Below are positions 58,691 through 64,000 of a stretch of DNA of 64,000 nucleotides, one piece after another. The stretch spans positions 5,467,983 through 5,531,982 of the forward strand of contig NC_134541.1 in the NCBI RefSeq assembly GCF_050624435.1. Reading direction: 5' to 3'. Origin of the DNA: Tenrec ecaudatus. Taxonomy: Eukaryota > Chordata > Mammalia > Afrosoricida > Tenrecidae. The notes beneath the pieces are model-generated. The model had not been told where the DNA came from and made no database searches. It saw nothing but the letters and a program-made list of their open reading frames with translations. The translations under genes and the position numbers were made by a program. Position 1 is the stretch's first letter, and the number at the start of each line of letters is the position of its first letter.

Positions 58691-58786
58691 GTAACCTGAT
58701 CTTTATGCTCAGCGATAGAAGGACTGGAAGAATTTTGGCTTCTAAGAACAGGGAAGATATGGACACTGTGAAGAAACTCACCGAAG
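58691..58786 (+). other. ZNF343: ZNF343 first coding exon
   Basis: A possible acceptor (gagaccttag) ends at 58690. ATG is at 58705. The donor is GTGAGC from 58787, and the exon ends after one base of a codon. Confidence 0.65.
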
Positions 58787-60249
58787 GTGAGCACTGTGGT
58801 GGGTCTGGAGAGGTGAAGAGGGGACCTAGGCTCCAGGTTCAGGTGACACTGCTTCAGTGCCTCCCACTTTGCCTTCCATGATGAACAGAGCTACTCTGGG
58901 AGCATAGTAAGGGGTCTTTGTCACCGCTTCCCTTTCTTCCCTTAGGTTTCTCTTCCAATGAGACTGAGTGGCCCTCAGGGCAAAAACAGAAGCCCCAAAT
59001 TCTGGTAAGTTGGAATTACGTCTTTTTTCTGAACTGCTGGGTCATTTCCCAGTGAATAAGCCTTTTCTGCCTTAAGATGAGAAACATTTCATCCCTTCCT
59101 GCCACATTAGTAGTTTTTGCATTTAAGAATCCAGGGAACTTTAAGAGAGGAAATATTCTTCAGAAAAACTGATTTTATTTGCATTTTAAAATGTATTACT
59201 AAATTACATTACACACCCATATAAATGGTATCTGGTGGTGAAATCTTGTGTCCTGCACATTTTTTGCTTTTTAATTACTGATCTTTTTAAACATAGAAAT
59301 AAAGTAGTGATGGTAGATTATCAGGGACCATCATTAGCTTCAGCTGGCATTCTTAATGGACGATCTTATTTCCAGGAATAGGATATTGTATCAACCAATA
59401 AAAATAACCACCTTTCCACTTCCCTGTTCAATTCTGGCTCCACCTGCAACATAAGACTATTTTCTCTAGAACTAGGTCATATCTAGTGAGTTTAAAGGTA
59501 CTGCTCTTCAGACTGTTGATTGGACAGATTTTAGGTGCAAGTTTGAGAGTCCACGCAGTGTTCTCCCTTGCCTACTGATTACAAATTTGAAGTGTTCTTT
59601 TTCCCTTTAGGGTGTCAGCCTGAAACTTGGTAGCTCCCTGGAAAATATGTGGAGGCCACATGTGACCTCCTTTGGACTTTGGATAGAGGAGAATCCAACT
59701 CTGAGCCCATCATACCAAGGAAGGATGCCACAAGGCAGAGGCCAGATAGACATCTGTTCTCCATCTTTGAGTATTCTGAGGCCAACCATCCCTCCCATGG
59801 CACGCTGCTAGAACTGATAATCCATTACCATGGCCACATAGAACTCACAGACAATACTTGCAATTTGTGGGGCTTATTAGGGAACTTAATGGGTTGCCAC
59901 AAATCAGTATCATAAAACCTTAAGAATATAGTCTTTCATCTTCCGCAGTCCCTTTCCTCAGCACCCCTTTTTGCTCCTCACAGATACCGTCATGTCCAGA
60001 GAACTGTCCTTTGGAAATAATTAGATGAGCTTCACATGCAGGCTCTTTACGATGGATGATCTATTAAATGCCCCTTATGAACACTGAGGGAAATTCGCTG
60101 CATTGATGTCTTGCTTTTCTAGGAGCCAGTTACATTCCAGGATGTCGCTGTGGTCTTCACGGAGGCAGAATGGAAGACATTGAGCACTGAGCAGAAGAAC
60201 CTATTTAGAGAAGTGATGCTGGAAATTTATAGGAATCTGCTCTCCTTGG
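58705..60249 (+). CDS. ZNF343: ZNF343, 5' coding exons including KRAB-A (partial gene)
   Basis: ZNF343 is a nuclear KRAB C2H2 zinc-finger protein; KRAB proteins repress transcription through TRIM28. Three coding exons are visible. Joined in phase they read [20 protein letters not shown] and TVKKLTE, then [20 protein letters not shown], then [20 protein letters not shown] with [20 protein letters not shown]. This follows human ZNF343 (..LGDQYWEEILLPKNGENVETMKKLTQ.., ..LPSNDTD.., VPVTFRDVTVIFTEAEWKRLS..). The KRAB-A box is intact, including the DV, FTEAEW and MLE..RNLLSL signatures. The ATG at 58705 was chosen because homology to the human protein extends back to it; ATG 58759 (MDTVKKLT) is the alternative. 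The spacer and finger exon should start with GCA-GAA-CCA phase and must lie right of 64000. Expression probably starts in the CpG island at 52.5 kb. ZNF589 is a close family relative and the main alternative name. Confidence 0.85.
58946..59004 (+). other. ZNF343: ZNF343 second coding exon
   Basis: A pyrimidine-rich acceptor (ttccctttcttcccttag) precedes the exon and GTAAGT follows at 59005. 59 bp; it joins in phase to both neighbours. Confidence 0.85.
59345..59990 (+). other. Intron sequence shared with the pseudogene locus
   Basis: 59350-59600 aligns with 30165-30480, and 59610-59970 aligns with 32400-32760. Both blocks precede the KRAB exon here. Confidence 0.7.
60123..60249 (+). other. 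ZNF343: ZNF343 KRAB-A exon
   Basis: Exactly 127 bp, the standard KRAB-A length, between ttgcttttctag and GTGAGG. Fully open and with all KRAB-A signature residues. The paralogous broken exon is at 31817-31944. Confidence 0.93.
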
Positions 60250-60344
60250 GTGAGGATGTCCTTCCTCTCTTTTCTCTTTATTAACTCATTTAGATATTTA
60301 TTTGCCTTCAGCTATATGCCAAATACTCAGGCTGGTTTAAGCAT

Positions 60345-60840
60345 GGGTTATGGATTGGACTACTAAGTAAGTGGTGGGTGGTTGGTTCACATCCACTGGC
60401 CATTATGAGGAAGAAAGATGATCTGGGCTCAAGGCCCATCCACATTTACAGCCTCAGAAACTCACAAGGGCAGTTCTGTCATGTAGGATGGTTATGAGTC
60501 AGTTGATTTGATGGCACTGAGTTTGGCTTTTGTATGAGCCAAAGGAGGAGCCGTAGTGGGCCAGTGGTTAAACACTTGGATGATAACTGAAAGGTTGCTG
60601 GTTTGGACTTCGCAGCCTCTTCGATGGATAAAAATGTACCTTAAGTTTGATAACCTTGGAAATTGTGAGCTGTATATCTATCTAATGGAGATGGTATAAG
60701 TTGTATCCTACTTGACAGTAACTCATATTTTTTATCTTCTCTGTGCCATACAGTTTGTGCTCAACTATGATCCTAAAGGATGGTGGTTTGAGTGCTTCTA
60801 GGGATGCTACGGGCCGGAATCCTGGCAATCTGCTTCTCCT
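60345..60840 (+). mobile_element. Two AFROSINE copies in the ZNF343 intron
   Basis: First about 60345-60530 (gaggaagaaagatgatctgg, gatggttatgagtcagttga). Second about 60545-60840 (aggagccgtagtgggccagt), with a diverged lower half. Confidence 0.6.
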
Positions 60841-61101
60841 AAGGTTACATACCAACAGTAAATTTGAAACCCAATCAAATATAGCAAGTGACTTAAAACA
60901 AAAATGAATCCTGTAGAGTAGGGCTACTCGGAACAATTGGAGTGGCCATTTGTTATAATTGACTCTGGCAGCAGCCTTGTAGTCAGTAAGCATTATACCG
61001 CAAGAGAGGCAATTCAAACCCACTCGCTGCTTCTTAGGAGGCAGTTGATCCCAGGTATTCCTGTCGTGTTGGTTCCCTGCCAGTTAGAAAGGACCCCATG
61101 G
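60841..61101. other. Unassigned intron sequence
   Basis: Possibly a further decayed AFROSINE near 60945-61040; nothing firm. Confidence 0.3.
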
Positions 61102-64000
61102 CACTCATACAACTACTATTACAATCCATACGTACATCAATTGTGTAAAGCACTTTTGTACATTCATTGCCTTCATCATTCTCAAAACATTTGCTCTCCA
61201 CCCAAGCCTCTGGCATCAGGTCCTCATTTTTTCCCCTCCCGACTCCCCCCTCCCCCCTCCCCCTCCCTCCTGAACCCTTGATAATTTATAAATTATTATT
61301 TTGTCATATCTTGCCCTGTCCCACGTCTCCCTTCCAACACTTTTCTGTTCTTTGTCACCCAGGGAGGAGGTCACATGTAGATCCTTGTAATCACTTCCTC
61401 CTTTCCAACCCGCCCTCCCAGTATCGCCACTCATACCACTGGTCCTGAGGGGATTATTCGCCCTGACCTCCCTGTGTTTCCAGTTCCCATCTTTACCAGT
61501 GTACATCCTATGGTCTTGTCAGACTTGCAAGGTAGGATTCGGATCATGACAGTGGGAGGGGGACGGAGGAAGCATCTAGGAACTAGAGGAAAGTTGTATT
61601 TTTCATCGTTGCTACATCGCACCCTGTCTTTCCTCCCCAAGACCCTTCTGTAAGGGGATGTCCAGTGGCCTACAAATGGGCTTTGGGTCTCCACTCCGCA
61701 CTCCCCCACTCACTATGGTAAGATTTTTTTGTTCTGATGATACCTGATCCCTTGACACCTGGTGATCGCACGGGCTGGTGTGCTTCTTCCATGTGGGCTT
61801 TGTTGCTTCTGAGCTAGATGGCCGCTTGTTTACCTTCAAGCCTTTAAGACTCCAGATGCTATATCTTTTGATAGCCGGGCACCATCAGCTTTCTTCACCA
61901 CATTTGCTTATGTACCCATTTGTCTTCAGCGATCATATGGAGATGAGCATGCAATGTAATGATTTTTTGTTCTTTGGTGTCTGATAACTGATCCCTTCAG
62001 CACCTCCTGGTCACACAGGCTGGTGTGCTTATTCTATGTGGGCTTTATTGCTTCTGAGCCAGATGGCTGCTTATTTGCCTTTAAGACCCCAGACACTATC
62101 TCTTTTGATAGCCAGGCACCATCAGCTTTCTTCACCACATTTAGTTGTTCACCCACTTTGTCTTCAGCCATTGTTTTGGGAAGGTGAGCATCATAGAGTG
62201 CAAATTTAATAGAAGGTATCCTTGCATTGAGGGAGTACTTGAGTGGCGGTCCAATGTCCCTCTGCTACCTTAATACTAACTTTATAAATATATGCACATA
62301 GATCTATTTCCCCATCCTCCTGTATAAATATATTTGCATGTGTACATGTCTTTATCTAGACCTCTATAAATGCCCACTCCCAGCTCTTTTCTCTATTTCC
62401 TTTTACTTCCCTCCTGTCCCACTATCATGTTCAACCAGGCCTCCCACACCCTCCTCACCACTGATGTGGATTGCTTGTTCCCTTGTCCCTGGATTTATTA
62501 ACACCACTGCCTTTCCCCCACCTCCCCCTCTCCCATGTCCCCACGGAACTATCAGTCCTGTTGTTTTCTCCTCCAATTGTTCATCCAGCCTGTCTTATTT
62601 AGACAGACCTTCAGAGATAATAACATGCACAAAAACAAGACGGAGCACAACCAAGCAACAATCTACAACAAAACAAACCAATGACAAAACCAAACACTAT
62701 AAGGAAGAAAAGCTTGTAGTTAGTTCAAGACTTGTTTGTTGGCCTTTAGGAGTGTTTTCCAGTCCAGTCTGTTGGGGCACCACCCCTGGCCCCAAAGTAC
62801 ACCTTCAGCATCCCCTGGGGGCATCGCCACTCCATCCCTTGCTGTTCTGTTACACCCCCATAATGTTTTGCCTCGGTGTGGTGGAATCCGATTGGGTGCA
62901 ATTCCTTCACTGTGTCTCCGGTGTTGTCGCCTATAGGGCTATGGGTCAGTGAGGGACGTCGTGTCTCTCATAGTGGGGCTGGCCATGTGGTCCTCTCTGT
63001 TGACTGGCTGTTCTAATTGGGAACTTCGACCTCCTGGCCTGGTGGGCCATGATGTGCTCCACGCTTTCCTCCTCCCCCTTCATCTGTTCCCGTGTGCTCC
63101 AATCAGATATGTCCCTCTTCCAGAGCTGTAGATTCAGTGCCATCCTTTGAAATAAATTCTTCTGTGGGGAGGGGCCGATGTCCCCTTAGTAGTTGGGGTT
63201 GGGGCCGGGCCCCCAGACCTCTCCACTGCCATGTTGCATTCACATCTTGGAGCACCGGGTTGAAGTCTGGTCCCTCTTTCCCTGTGGAGACACAAACAAT
63301 ACCTTCCCCTTGGGTGGGTTAGTGCTCTGTGCCCCTGCTACCCTTTTCTTTTTTTATTTATTATTTTTCCTTTCCCCACCTCCTTTAGAGTTGTCTACCA
63401 TGTGTATCCCTGTATTTGGTCTGGTCCCTGCCATATTGCCTGGTCCTCACCCCAGGAATATTTGTATACCGTAGCTTTTTTCCCTATGCCCTATTTGCCT
63501 TTTTTTTTTTTAACCTCAGTAGCCTTTCAAGTCTTTCTATATTTAAGTCAATGCTATCTTGAAGTCTGTTTTCTCTTTTTTGCCCTCTGGGTGAGGTTGT
63601 TCTATGTGATGGTCTCTCATGTATGCTTGGTGAGTGTTGTTCTTCTGCCCATAGTGGGTCGGCAAGGATCTTTTGTAGGGCTGGGTTTCTTCTAATGTGT
63701 TCTTCTGAGTTTTTTCTTGTCTGGGAAGACTCTTACTTCACCATCTATCTTGATTGATAATTTGCCTGGGTAGATTATTCTTGGGTTTGCATTGTTTTCC
63801 TTCAATTTTTTGAATATGTTACTCCACTCTTCCTCATAGTTTCTGCTGATAGGTCTGAGCATATTCTGCCCTTCCAACTTTTTATATGAAGAGAAAGGAA
63901 TCAAACACTTTTTATATGTATATATTCAAGTATGGACTGTAATTTAACTATTCTGACACCAATCATTATTTGCACGCCACTCTCCTTGTATACTGGGTTC
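61102..64000 (-). mobile_element. Half-L1-like LINE, longest copy, reaches ORF1
   Basis: Read on the minus strand it has ORF1 C-terminal sequence (63480-64000), then about 2.4 kb of noncoding 3' region, ending at 61102 a few tens of bases short of the usual A-tail. The internal duplication units start near 61755 and 62000. The noncoding part matches the sense copy at 41629-43815. No ORF2 lies between ORF1 and the 3' end, which is the arrangement of half-L1 (HAL1) elements. The element continues beyond the window. It lies in the ZNF343 intron after the KRAB exon, antisense to the gene. Confidence 0.8.
63480..64000 (-). pseudogene. L1 ORF1p C-terminal domain remnant
   Basis: ORF1p is the RNA-binding chaperone of L1. 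The frame at 63692-63904 reads EEEWSNIFKKLKENNANPRI, then IYPGKLSIKIDGEVRVFPDK. It aligns with the human ORF1p C-terminal domain (EWHDIFKVLKEKNLQPRILYPARLSFRFEGEIKSFPDK). A frameshift near 63700 moves the continuation (RRNPALQKILADPLWAEEQH) to another frame, which aligns with the ORF1p end ('KPALQEILKGLL'). Another frame change lies near 63850. It ends near an A-run (T-run on this strand) at 63500-63512. Confidence 0.82.

Noticed and set aside
1-64000. tRNA genes, rRNA genes, CRISPR arrays
   Set aside because: The tRNA-like words belong to AFROSINE heads. No rRNA sequence and no CRISPR-type spaced repeat was seen, as expected for mammalian DNA.

Overview
The window is mammalian nuclear DNA. 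It is dominated by interspersed repeats and carries very little coding sequence. The organism is most likely a tenrec, such as the lesser hedgehog tenrec. There are two reasons. The SINE scattered through it on both strands is the tRNA-related AFROSINE, which is restricted to Afrotheria. There are also four short hAT elements of the SPIN type (9.6, 18.9, 22.3 and 26.7 kb), and among afrotherians surveyed in the literature SPIN is known from tenrec. The species is an inference; a golden mole or another close relative cannot be excluded by reading alone.

Layout. 0.2-23.9 kb: GC-rich intergenic or intronic DNA with AFROSINEs, MIR/L2 relics, RTE LINE fragments, L1 3' ends, MLT2-like LTR relics, three of the SPIN copies, a degenerate minisatellite and a few CTCF-like motifs. 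I find no convincing host exon here. 24.0-25.7 kb: a full-length DHFR retropseudogene on the minus strand with a 14-bp target duplication. 26.5-29.1 kb: a fossil class I (gammaretrovirus-like) pol region that contains a SPIN insertion. 30.2-36.7 kb: a dead ZNF343-like KRAB zinc-finger gene on the plus strand (KRAB-A exon at 31.8 kb, finger exon at 35.2-36.65 kb). It is invaded by a half-L1-like fragment and has a deleted mariner in its last intron. 36.7-52.4 kb: LINE-rich DNA. 52.5-53.3 kb: a CpG island with GC boxes and a consensus CRE. 58.7-60.25 kb: intact upstream coding exons of a KRAB zinc-finger gene that I assign to ZNF343. Its finger exon must lie beyond the right edge. 61.1-64.0 kb: the longest copy of the main LINE-derived family.

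The two ZNF343-type loci are in tandem and the same orientation, and they share intron sequence as well as exons, so they arose by segmental duplication. The downstream copy looks functional as far as it is visible; the upstream copy is a pseudogene. In human the single ZNF343 lies on chromosome 20p13 near SNRPB and TMC2; I found no exon of either gene here.

The most unusual item is the main repeat family. Its long noncoding 3' part occurs about ten times, with no reverse transcriptase next to it. In the one copy that extends further 5' it is joined directly to the C-terminal part of L1 ORF1. That is the architecture of a half-L1 (HAL1) element, which lacks ORF2 and would have to borrow L1 ORF2 protein. 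Nested insertions and target duplications give a relative timeline: AFROSINE, MLT2-like LTRs and the ZNF343 duplication came first, then SPIN and HAL1-like insertions.

Coordinates of repeats are approximate to about 10-30 bases unless target duplications are given.
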